Position numbers and translations under genes: made by a program. From positions 1-64,000 of the forward strand of contig RDYP01000008.1 of NCBI GenBank assembly GCA_004293445.1: a stretch of DNA of 64,000 bases. Direction: 5' to 3'. The notes under the pieces were generated by a model. The model was not told the origin of the DNA. It did not search any database and saw nothing but the letters and a program-made list of their open reading frames with translations. This stretch comes from Verrucomicrobiota bacterium (GTDB lineage Bacteria; Verrucomicrobiota; Verrucomicrobiia; Verrucomicrobiales; Akkermansiaceae). This document shows, in pieces, positions 24,363 to 32,126 of the stretch. Position 1 is the first letter of the stretch. Each line of letters begins with the position of its first letter.

Positions 24363-26237
24363 ATGTCCGAACGGAAGACCCTCGAAGAGCGTGCGCAGAT
24401 GACCGAGTTGGAGCGCCTGCGGCACTCCTGCGCCCACGTGATGGCCACCGCGATCCTGCGGATCTGGCCCGACGCCCAATTCGCATACGGCCCGCCGATC
24501 GAGAATGGCTTCTATTACGACTTCGACCTGAAGCACCGGATCACGCCGGACGACTTCGAGAAGATCGAGGCGGAGATGAAGAAGATCGCGAAGGAGAACC
24601 AGAAGTTCGAATACAAGGCGATCACCCGTGATGAGGCGAAGGCGATGGCCGAGAGTGGTCGGCTTGGCGGGCTTTCCGAGCGGCCTGGGAATCCGAGTCG
24701 CTTCAAGCTCGACCTGATCGACAAGATCCCCGAGGGCGAGACGATTTCCTGCTTCCAGAACGGCGAGTTCATCGACCTCTGTGCGGGGCCGCATGTCGGC
24801 TACACCTCGAAGTGCAAGAATGTGAAGCTGATGTCGGTGTCGTCTTCCTTCTACCTTGGCGACGAGTCGAAAGGACAGCTCCAGCGGCTTTACGGAACGG
24901 CTTTCGAGAGCAAGGAGTTGTTGGAAGAGCATCTCAACCGTTTGGAGGAGGCGAAGAAGCGCGACCACCGTCGTCTCGGCAGGGAACTCCAGCTGTTCCA
25001 CATCGATGAAGCGGTCGGTCAGGGACTGATCCTATGGAAGCCGAAGGGTGGTTTGGTGCGTCGTGCACTGCAGGATTTCATCACCCAGGAGCTGGACAAG
25101 CAGGGTTACTGGCAGGTTTTCACGCCGCACATCGGCAAGCTCGATCTTTACCGGACGTCCGGGCATTTCCCCTATTATCAGGAAAGCCAGTATCCGCCGA
25201 TCGCCGAGCGCGACACCTTGGAGAAGCTGGCCGACGAGGATGCGACCTGTGCGACGCTGATCAATGGTCTCTCCGATGGCACCTTCGAGGGCTACCTGCT
25301 CAAGCCGATGAACTGCCCGCACCACATCAAGATCTTCGCCAGCGAGCATCGCTCGTATCGGGATCTGCCGGTGCGTCTCGCCGAATTCGGCACGGTTTAC
25401 CGCTGGGAGCAGTCCGGAGAACTGGGCGGGATGACCCGGGTTCGTGGCTTCACGCAGGACGATGCCCACCTTTTCTGCACGCCCGACCAAGTGGCGGCGG
25501 AATTGATCGGCTGCCTGGATTTGGTGAAGAAGGTGCTGAATACCTTGGGGATGCACAATTACCGCGTCCGTCTGTCGTTGCGGGATCCGGATTCCGACAA
25601 GTATGTCGGCTCGCCGGAGAACTGGGACAAGGCCGAGGCGGCGATCCGCGAGGCGGTGCGGGTGCTGGGTGTGGATTACACCGAAGAACTCGGTGAGGCC
25701 GCATTCTACGGGCCAAAGATCGACTTCGTGGTCAAAGATGTGATCGGTCGCGACTGGCAGCTCGGCACGGTTCAGGTGGACTACAATCTGCCGGAACGCT
25801 TCAAATTGGAATACGTGGGTGCCGACAACACGACTCATCGGCCGGTGATGATTCATCGTGCGCCCTTCGGCTCGCTGGAACGCTTTACCGGTCTTCTTAT
25901 CGAGCACTTCGAAGGCAAGTTTCCGACTTGGCTTGCGCCGGAGCAGGTTCGGGTCTTGCCGATCTCCGACAAATTTTTGGAAGCGGCCGATGCCGTCACG
26001 ACCCGGCTTGCCGAGGCGGGAGTGCGGGTGTCGCTCGATGGCAGTTCTGACAAAGTGGGGGCAAAGATCCGCAACGCGCGGATGGAGCGGATCCCTTACA
26101 TGCTGGTGCTGGGAGCGAAGGAGGTGGAAGAGGGGACGGTCTCTGTCCGTCATCGCGAGAGGGACGACTTGGGAGCCAAACCGCTCGACCTGTTTATTGA
26201 GGAAATCACCACCGAGATTCGCGAGCGGCGTTTGTGA
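24363..26237 (+). CDS. thrS: Threonyl-tRNA synthetase lacking the TGS domain
   Basis: This is a 624-residue protein. The editing domain begins almost at once, with HSCAH at residues 21-25 (E. coli has it near 73) and DLCAGPHV as its second metal motif, so the N-terminal TGS domain is missing. The catalytic core has PMNCPHH (zinc Cys), WEQSGELGGMTRVRGFTQDDAH (motif 2 and zinc His), IHRAPFGSLERF (motif 3) and an anticodon domain (VRVLPISDK). A segment of about 35 residues (ERDTLEKLADEDATCATLING) is inserted before PMNCPHH compared with the E. coli enzyme. It charges tRNA-Thr. It lies upstream of infC, the widely conserved order. Confidence 0.94.
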   Translation: MSERKTLEERAQMTELERLRHSCAHVMATAILRIWPDAQFAYGPPIENGFYYDFDLKHRITPDDFEKIEAEMKKIAKENQKFEYKAITRDEAKAMAESGRLGGLSERPGNPSRFKLDLIDKIPEGETISCFQNGEFIDLCAGPHVGYTSKCKNVKLMSVSSSFYLGDESKGQLQRLYGTAFESKELLEEHLNRLEEAKKRDHRRLGRELQLFHIDEAVGQGLILWKPKGGLVRRALQDFITQELDKQGYWQVFTPHIGKLDLYRTSGHFPYYQESQYPPIAERDTLEKLADEDATCATLINGLSDGTFEGYLLKPMNCPHHIKIFASEHRSYRDLPVRLAEFGTVYRWEQSGELGGMTRVRGFTQDDAHLFCTPDQVAAELIGCLDLVKKVLNTLGMHNYRVRLSLRDPDSDKYVGSPENWDKAEAAIREAVRVLGVDYTEELGEAAFYGPKIDFVVKDVIGRDWQLGTVQVDYNLPERFKLEYVGADNTTHRPVMIHRAPFGSLERFTGLLIEHFEGKFPTWLAPEQVRVLPISDKFLEAADAVTTRLAEAGVRVSLDGSSDKVGAKIRNARMERIPYMLVLGAKEVEEGTVSVRHRERDDLGAKPLDLFIEEITTEIRERRL

Positions 26238-26549
26238 GTCATTCGTGGACCGTAAAATCACGCTTGCGGCTGGATGCCTCGCGGCCTATAGACTCCACCC
26301 AGTCGCCCGCGAATCATTGCGAATATTGCATGATGCCGCGGCCCGCGCGATTCTCGGCCCTCGGGCCCAACAATGTTTTTTTTGGAACGACAGTTGAAAA
26401 ACCAGCCATCCGCTCCCGGCGAACGGATTCGCGCGCGAGTCTCCGTATGATCGTCGATCCGGAGTGTCGTTTCCCTTACCCCTTCGCAGGCGAAGGTTCG
26501 GCTCTGCCGTGCCTGCCTGTGTCGCATCGAACCTACGGAGGACAAAGCC
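26238..26549 (+). promoter_or_regulatory. thrS-infC intergenic region, probable infC leader
   Basis: This 312-base spacer has no convincing gene. Its right end carries a strong Shine-Dalgarno, GGAGG at 26537-26541, eight bases ahead of the ATC start of infC. A short inverted repeat, ccttcgc-aggcgaagg, lies near 26478-26495 and may be part of a leader structure. No promoter could be fixed. Confidence 0.45.
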
Positions 26550-27260
26550 ATCGCTAAGCCATCAAAAAGCAACTTCAGGGGTCGTCAGCAGCGTGACATG
26601 ACACGCGTGAACGACCGGATTCGCGCGCCCAAGGTGCGTGTCGTGCTCTTCAACGGCGACCAGCTCGGCGTGATGAGCGCGCGCGAAGCCCTTGAAAAGG
26701 CGAAGCTCATCGGGCTCGATCTGGTCGAGATCGCTCCGAATGCCGATCCGCCAGTGTGCCGGATCGTGGATTACGGCAAATACAAGTATGAGCAGTCGAA
26801 GCTGAAGAAGGTGAAGTCGAAGAACTCGACGCGGATGAAGGAAGTCAAATTCCGCGTCGGCACCGGTCAGCACGACTATAATATCAAGATGGGCCGGGCT
26901 GAGGGCTTCCTCGATACGGGGCACAAGGTCCGGATGGTTTTGCAGTTCCGCGGTCGTGAGAACGCCCACAAGGAGCTGGGCTTTGTGATGATGAAGCGGA
27001 TCATCGAAGACTTGAAGCAGATCTCCCATGTCGACCAGGAGCCCCGCCTCAATGGTCGTGCGGTCGGGATGACGCTCTCACCACTGCCCGAGCATCAGCG
27101 CAAGCGGAAGTTCCACCTCTTCCATGGCGAGCTCATGGAGGAAGATGATTTCGACGACGATGATGATCAAGAGGGCTTCGACGAAAGCATCGAGGCCGAC
27201 GATTCGTCCGAGGTCGATGCGTCCGATGAGGCTTCGCCGGAGAACGGTGATCAGTCCTGA
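26550..27260 (+). CDS. infC: Translation initiation factor IF-3 with a probable ATC start codon
   Basis: This encodes 236 residues. Homology to IF-3 starts before the first ATG at 26598: the preceding codons read AKPSKSNFRGRQQRD, a normal IF-3 N-terminus. No ATG, GTG or TTG precedes them in frame, whereas ATC at 26550 has a GGAGG eight bases upstream. infC uses rare start codons (AUU in E. coli) so that IF-3 represses its own synthesis. The N-domain has VNDRIRAPKVRVV and LGVMSAREALEKA, and the C-domain has KEVKFRVGTGQHDYNIK and VRMVLQFRGRENAH. An acidic tail of about 40 residues (EEDDFDDDDDQEG) extends the usual length. rpmI and rplT do not follow. Confidence 0.92.
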   Translation: MAKPSKSNFRGRQQRDMTRVNDRIRAPKVRVVLFNGDQLGVMSAREALEKAKLIGLDLVEIAPNADPPVCRIVDYGKYKYEQSKLKKVKSKNSTRMKEVKFRVGTGQHDYNIKMGRAEGFLDTGHKVRMVLQFRGRENAHKELGFVMMKRIIEDLKQISHVDQEPRLNGRAVGMTLSPLPEHQRKRKFHLFHGELMEEDDFDDDDDQEGFDESIEADDSSEVDASDEASPENGDQS

Positions 27261-27266
27261 TTTCGC

Positions 27267-27932
27267 GTGCTTTCGGCGACGCTCTGGTTGTTCGATATTG
27301 ATGGCACCCTCGTGGATACCGGGGGTGCCGGCATGCGTTCCTTGCAGGAGGCCGCTATCGAGCGTTTCGGCGATCGTGGTCCCGCGCTTGATTTGGCCGG
27401 CAGCACCGATCTCGGGGTGTTAGCCGGCATTTTCGGGCATTTCGGGCAGGCCTGTGGTCCGGCGGATGCGGATGCGTTCTTCGCGAGCTACCTCCGCCGC
27501 CTCGAGTGGAATTTGGCCCATGGTGGTTTTGGAGGCAGGGTTTTACCCGGGGTGCTTGAGCTTTTGGATCATCTCGCGTCACAGCCCGGGGTCTCGGTGG
27601 GGCTTTTGACCGGGAACATCGCGGGCGGAGCGGCAGCGAAGATGCGGCATTTCGGGCTCGATGGGCATTTTGGCTTCGGTGCCTATGGCTGCGACCACGC
27701 GGATCGGAATGTGCTCGGTCCCGTGGCGCTCCAGCGGGCGGCGCGTCATGTCGGGCGGGATTTCAAGCCGGAGGACGCATTGGTGATCGGTGATACTCCC
27801 AAGGACATTGCCTGCGCCCGGGCCTTGGGCGCGCCATGTCTCGCGGTTGCCACGGGGGCGTTTACGGTTGATGCCCTTCGCGACGCCGGGGCGGATCGTG
27901 TGGTCGCCTCGCTCTCGGAGTTGTTTCCGTAG
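27267..27932 (+). CDS. HAD-family hydrolase (phosphoglycolate phosphatase-like)
   Basis: This 221-residue protein uses GTG at 27267, six bases after infC. HAD motif I is WLFDIDGTLVDTG, motif II is GLLTGN, and the acidic motif IV is ALVIGDTPKDIACA. The helical cap domain is between residues 15 and 95. It probably dephosphorylates a small metabolite such as phosphoglycolate. It is likely co-transcribed with infC and takes the place usually held by rpmI. Confidence 0.87.
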   Translation: MLSATLWLFDIDGTLVDTGGAGMRSLQEAAIERFGDRGPALDLAGSTDLGVLAGIFGHFGQACGPADADAFFASYLRRLEWNLAHGGFGGRVLPGVLELLDHLASQPGVSVGLLTGNIAGGAAAKMRHFGLDGHFGFGAYGCDHADRNVLGPVALQRAARHVGRDFKPEDALVIGDTPKDIACARALGAPCLAVATGAFTVDALRDAGADRVVASLSELFP

Positions 27933-27964
27933 GGCTGTAAGGTTTCACCGGGCTTACACAAAAA

Positions 27965-27993
27965 AGCGGCCACCCTCGGTAAGGATGGCCGCT
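27965..27993. terminator. Bidirectional hairpin terminator
   Basis: The arms agcggcca and tggccgct form an 8-bp stem that extends further with one mismatch. A-rich sequence lies on the left flank, giving a U tract for the minus-strand transcript. It separates the convergent HAD and toroid genes. Confidence 0.7.
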
Positions 27994-28009
27994 CGTGAAA
28001 GGTAGGGCG

Positions 28010-29500
28010 TCAATGCCCACCGCCGGTTCCGGGGAGGAAGCGGTAATAAACCTCGAGCATCAAGACGCAGAGGCAGGTGCGGTAATGCGCATTGCCGACG
28101 AAGTTGGCACCCACTGCGTTGGGTTTCTGGCCGCCGCCCGGGGTTTTCCACGATCCGTCTGCTTCCTGGTTGTTGAGCAGTTGGTCGCGAAACATGTTGT
28201 TGTAGCTCTTCCACAAATCCGCACCGCGATTCATCATTGCCTGACTCTCATAGTAGTGACCGTAGAGGTCGCAGTCGGCAGTGTTGAAGTCGAACTTGGA
28301 GTTCTTCTGGATGTATTTGCCACCGTTGCGGACGGTGGAGGTGGAGCCTTTGTCCCACATTTGCAGGGAAAGCATGCCGGCACCGGTGAGGGTGAGGTAG
28401 CCGTTGGGCGCGTGGGTGTCCCCCTTGCCGGCGTAGCCGAAACCGCCGTCGCCGCTTTGGCGGTCCTCAACGTAATCCATGGCCTTGCGGATGCACTTGG
28501 GAAGGTTGGTGAACTCCAGTTCCGTGTGCTTGCAGGCCTTGAGAGCCTGAATCTGCCAAGCTGCGACAGAAAGGTCGGTATGGCCACCGCTCTGGGCATA
28601 GCCGTAAGCCCAGCCGCCGTTCTCGTTTTGGTTGTTGATGATGAACTGTCCGGCCTTCTGGGTCATTTCCATGAGGTTGGGGACGGTGATATTGAGCTGC
28701 TTGCAGAAGGTTGCGGATTCCGCCAGCGCGTAGGTGGCAATGGCGTGCTCGTAGGGGAGAGGTTGGGTGTCAGCGGCCGAGGCGAGGATGCCGTTGTTGT
28801 TCATCCCGCGGTTCACGAGGTAGGTGATCGCCTTGAGGCAGGAATCGCCGAATTCCTCGGAGAGCGGAGTTTCGCAGTGTCCAAGGTAGGCGAGGAGAGC
28901 GAGGCCGGTCATGGCGCATTGCTTGTCGCCGGTCCAACTGCCATCGGAGTTCTGGGTGGATTTCAGCCAGCGAAGACCTTTCAAGACGGCCTCGTCGCAC
29001 TGGGGAGTGCCGCCATTTTCTGCGAGACGGGCGAGTCGGTCATCGGTCGAGCAGCGCTTGCGCATGGTGGCCGGGATGCTGCCAAAGCCACCACCACCGC
29101 CGCCTTCTCCGCCGGAGCCCCAGCCTTCGCCGAAGTCTTCGCCATTGCCGAAGTCGGTCGAGGGATTGGGGATGTCGACTTCCGGAACGGGGACCGCGGT
29201 TGGCGATGCGGTGTTGGCCGCGATCACCTTGGCCATCGAAGAAGAAGGTGCCGAGGGCTTCCGCTCGACGGAGGTGTTCATCTTTTTGACCTCGACGTTC
29301 GTGTCCTCGGTCACGGTGCCCTGGTAGCTGACGATGACCGGGGTTTCCTTGACCCAGCTGGGCAGGAGGATGAAGGCGAGGATGAGGCAGAGGAGCACGA
29401 TCACGAGGATCGAGATGACGATGGCGGAGATCGTCGAGTTCCGTTGCTGCGTTTGCAGGCGGGCTTGCGCTTCTGGACTAAGCTGGGCGTGAAGGCTCAT
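28010..29500 (-). CDS. Membrane-anchored prenyltransferase/squalene-oxidase-repeat protein
   Basis: This encodes 496 residues from the ATG at 29500. A short cytoplasmic start is followed by a strong helix (AIVISILVIVLLCLILAFILLP) and a linker of about 110 residues that includes a run of glycines (GEGGGGGGFGS). The C-terminal 330 residues are repeats typical of alpha/alpha-toroid proteins: GLRWLKSTQNSDGSW, AGQFIINNQNENGGW, DYVEDRQSGDGGFGY and QLLNNQEADGSW. The family includes terpene cyclases, but such anchored versions are common in Planctomycetes and Verrucomicrobia with no known enzyme activity. It is divergent from the oxidoreductase gene. Confidence 0.85.
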   Translation of the reverse strand: MSLHAQLSPEAQARLQTQQRNSTISAIVISILVIVLLCLILAFILLPSWVKETPVIVSYQGTVTEDTNVEVKKMNTSVERKPSAPSSSMAKVIAANTASPTAVPVPEVDIPNPSTDFGNGEDFGEGWGSGGEGGGGGGFGSIPATMRKRCSTDDRLARLAENGGTPQCDEAVLKGLRWLKSTQNSDGSWTGDKQCAMTGLALLAYLGHCETPLSEEFGDSCLKAITYLVNRGMNNNGILASAADTQPLPYEHAIATYALAESATFCKQLNITVPNLMEMTQKAGQFIINNQNENGGWAYGYAQSGGHTDLSVAAWQIQALKACKHTELEFTNLPKCIRKAMDYVEDRQSGDGGFGYAGKGDTHAPNGYLTLTGAGMLSLQMWDKGSTSTVRNGGKYIQKNSKFDFNTADCDLYGHYYESQAMMNRGADLWKSYNNMFRDQLLNNQEADGSWKTPGGGQKPNAVGANFVGNAHYRTCLCVLMLEVYYRFLPGTGGGH

Positions 29501-29711
29501 GAATCGTGGGGTTGTTGACGGGAAAACTAGATCGAGCGGCCGGACTGGCCAGTCGAAAAACCGGAGTTTCGGCGATGATTTCAAGTTGGGAAACGAATCG
29601 CGCGCCGGGATCTTTGAGGGATTTTGGGATTTTTGCATTCGGTCGCCTTTCGGGGGCAGGATGCATCGCAGCAGGCTTGCCGGTCATCGTGCTGGGGGAG
29701 TAGCTAGCGCC

Positions 29712-30632
29712 ATGGAAATCATGCGTGCGGGAGTGGCTGGGGCGGGATCGATGGGGCGGAACCATGCTCGAGTTTACAGTCTGATCCCCGGAGTCACGCT
29801 GGCGGCGGTCTATGATGCGGACCCGGAGCGGGCGAAAGCAGTGGCCGACGAATTTGGTGCGGTGCCGGTTTCTTCGCTGGAGGAACTGGCGGCCCGGGCG
29901 GATGCCATCAGCGTGGCGGTGCCCACCGTGGCGCATCGCGAGGTGGGCTGCCGTTTGATGGAACTGGGCGCGCATGTGTTGATGGAGAAGCCGATCGCAC
30001 CATCGGTGGAGGATGCCGGGGCGTTGGTTGATGCCGCCCGTCGCTTCGGCCGTATCCTGCAGGTCGGCCACATCGAGCGCTTCAATCCGGTCTTGCGGCA
30101 GCTTGAGCAGAGGCTGACCCATCCTAAATTCATCGAGGCCCATCGATTGTCGCCGTTTCCCAATCGAAGCATCGATATCGGGGTGGTACTCGATCTGATG
30201 ATCCATGATTTGGAAGTGATCCTGCATCTGGTGCGGTCTCCGGTGGAGAGCATCGACGCGGTGGGGGTACCGGTGCTGATGCCGTCGGAAGACATCGCCA
30301 ACGCGCGAATCCGTTTCGCCAATGGCTGCGTGGCCAATGTCACGGCCAGCCGCATCAGTCCGGAGAAAATGCGCAAGATCCGGGTTTTCCAGTCCGACTG
30401 CTACCTATCGCTCGACTACCAAGAGCAGGCCGGCCAGATCCATTGGCGGGAGGGGATGGGGATCGAGAGAGCGGAGGTGGAAGTGGAAAAGGGAGAGCCG
30501 CTGAAATTGGAGCTCGCGGCCTTCGTCGCCAGCGTCGCCCGCGGTGAAGATCCGGCGGTGACGGGGCAGCAAGGCACTGCGGCCTTAAGTCTGGCGCTGG
30601 AGATCACGAGGATCATCCGATCCCAGTGGTAA
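29712..30632 (+). CDS. Gfo/Idh/MocA-family oxidoreductase
   Basis: This 306-residue protein starts at the ATG at 29712. The Rossmann motif is AGVAGAGSMGRNHARVY, and the family signature LMEKPIAPSVEDA lies near residue 98. VGHIERFNPV and VLDLMIHDLEVI carry the likely catalytic and substrate residues. Related enzymes oxidise UDP-sugars, including the 3-dehydrogenation of UDP-GlcNAc for amide-linked lipid A. That reading suits the LPS genes of the window but is only an inference. Confidence 0.85.
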   Translation: MEIMRAGVAGAGSMGRNHARVYSLIPGVTLAAVYDADPERAKAVADEFGAVPVSSLEELAARADAISVAVPTVAHREVGCRLMELGAHVLMEKPIAPSVEDAGALVDAARRFGRILQVGHIERFNPVLRQLEQRLTHPKFIEAHRLSPFPNRSIDIGVVLDLMIHDLEVILHLVRSPVESIDAVGVPVLMPSEDIANARIRFANGCVANVTASRISPEKMRKIRVFQSDCYLSLDYQEQAGQIHWREGMGIERAEVEVEKGEPLKLELAAFVASVARGEDPAVTGQQGTAALSLALEITRIIRSQW

Positions 30633-30671
30633 GGTTCGCCGCGGATGATGAGCGGAGATTGTTCGCGGGGA

Positions 30672-31910
30672 TCAAGTTTGAGGCGGTGATGGACGGCGCG
30701 CGGCGGCTTCGCGGAGTTTGTCCTTCTTGCTCTTTCGATGGCCCTTAATACCGCCGGTGAGCGGGGGTGGCGGGGCTTCGGTCGGCTCGAAGCCTGCAAT
30801 CCGTTCTCGCGGGATGCTGAGCTGGTGGCGTTTTTCGATCAGGCGGAAATGGGCTCTCGCGTCGGCGGTCAGGAAGCTGACGGCGAGTCCGGGTTCGCCG
30901 GCGCGGCCGCTGCGGCCGATGCGGTGAAGGTAGTCGCTGGTGGAGCGAGGAAGCTCGTAGTTCAGTACGACCGGAAGCTTTACGATGTCGATCCCGCGGG
31001 CGGCGAGGTCGGTGGCGACGAGGACTCGGACCCGGGAATGCTTGAAGTCATCGAGCGCCTGGCTGCGGGCGCCTTGGCTGAGTTCGCCGTGGAAGTCGAT
31101 CGCGCTGATTCCAGCCCTTCGCAGTTTGTCGGCAAGGTGGCAGGCAGTGTATTTCCGACCGACAAAAACCAGCACCTGTTTCCAGGCTTCCGACTTGATC
31201 AAGTGGACGAGCAGGGGAGTGCGTTTCGCGGTGTCGACTTCGATCGCGCGTTGCTGGATGAGTGGAGTTTCGCAGGGTTCGGGACTGATTTCGATCCTTG
31301 CGGGGTCGCGCAGCAGGCTCTCGGCAAGCGTGCGCAGAGCCGGGGCGAAGGTGGCGGAGAAGAGTAGGTTTTGGCGGTGGGCGGGCAGCAGTGCGACGAT
31401 GCGTGACCATTCATTCGCAAAGCCGAGGTCGAGCAGTCGGTCGGCTTCGTCGAGCACCAGCGTTTCGACTCGGTCGAGGTGCAGGGCGCGGCGTTCGACG
31501 AGATCGAGCAAGCGGCCCGGGGTGGCGATGACGAAGTCTGCGCCGCCGCGTAGGGCCATCATTTGTGGATTGATCGATGATCCGCCGACGGCGCTGACCA
31601 CCTTGATCCGATCCGGCAGGTGTCCGGCACAGCGCCTCAGTGTCTCGGCGATTTGGGCCGCCAGTTCACGAGTGGGGACGAGGATCAAAGTGTGCAGGGA
31701 ACGGGGTTGATCCCGATGGGTGTGGGACCAGCGTTGGAGGAGGGGAAGCACGAAGGCGAGGGTTTTGCCGGAGCCGGTTGGCGCGATGGCGAGTAGGTCG
31801 CGACCTTCGAGCACGCGGGGGATGGCGTCAGTCTGCACGGGGCTGGGCGTCGCGTATCGGCTGGTCGCACGAAGGAGGGGAATCGAGAGGCCTAAAGCGG
31901 CGAAGGGCAT
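30672..31910 (-). CDS. DEAD-box RNA helicase (RhlE-like)
   Basis: This 412-residue protein carries all the core motifs: a Q-motif (SPVQTDAIP), APTGSGKT, PTRELAAQ, ATPGRLLD, DEAD, the SAT motif, VLVATDLAARGIDI and HRIGRSGRAG. The C-terminal tail is basic (GGIKGHRKSKKDKLREAAARR) and may bind RNA. It probably unwinds RNA during ribosome assembly or mRNA decay. It is convergent with the oxidoreductase gene and divergent from the DUF1800 gene. Confidence 0.92.
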   Translation of the reverse strand: MPFAALGLSIPLLRATSRYATPSPVQTDAIPRVLEGRDLLAIAPTGSGKTLAFVLPLLQRWSHTHRDQPRSLHTLILVPTRELAAQIAETLRRCAGHLPDRIKVVSAVGGSSINPQMMALRGGADFVIATPGRLLDLVERRALHLDRVETLVLDEADRLLDLGFANEWSRIVALLPAHRQNLLFSATFAPALRTLAESLLRDPARIEISPEPCETPLIQQRAIEVDTAKRTPLLVHLIKSEAWKQVLVFVGRKYTACHLADKLRRAGISAIDFHGELSQGARSQALDDFKHSRVRVLVATDLAARGIDIVKLPVVLNYELPRSTSDYLHRIGRSGRAGEPGLAVSFLTADARAHFRLIEKRHQLSIPRERIAGFEPTEAPPPPLTGGIKGHRKSKKDKLREAAARRPSPPQT

Positions 31911-32126
31911 GTCCTTGCGATAATGCGGATCCGCCCGGCGGCAAAGCTCTGATCACGCGGCTTGGTCATGTCAGCGGAACAGGGGGCGAAGGAGCCTGGA
32001 ATCTTTGACTCGAGAGCAAGGCTGCGGAGCACCCTCGTGATATTTCTTGCCGCGATTGAGCAAACTGCTTGCTTGAAGTGTCTGAGTTGCAGCGGTCGCC
32101 GTCCGCTGTCGAAAAATCCACCGTCC

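Noticed and set aside
23430-25001. Minus-strand frame of 523 codons crossing the TauE gene and thrS
   Set aside because: It overlaps two real genes, in a different frame from the permease, and has no motif.
27995-29518. Plus-strand frame of 507 codons opposite the toroid gene
   Set aside because: The toroid repeats on the minus strand are clear, and the plus frame is a shadow.
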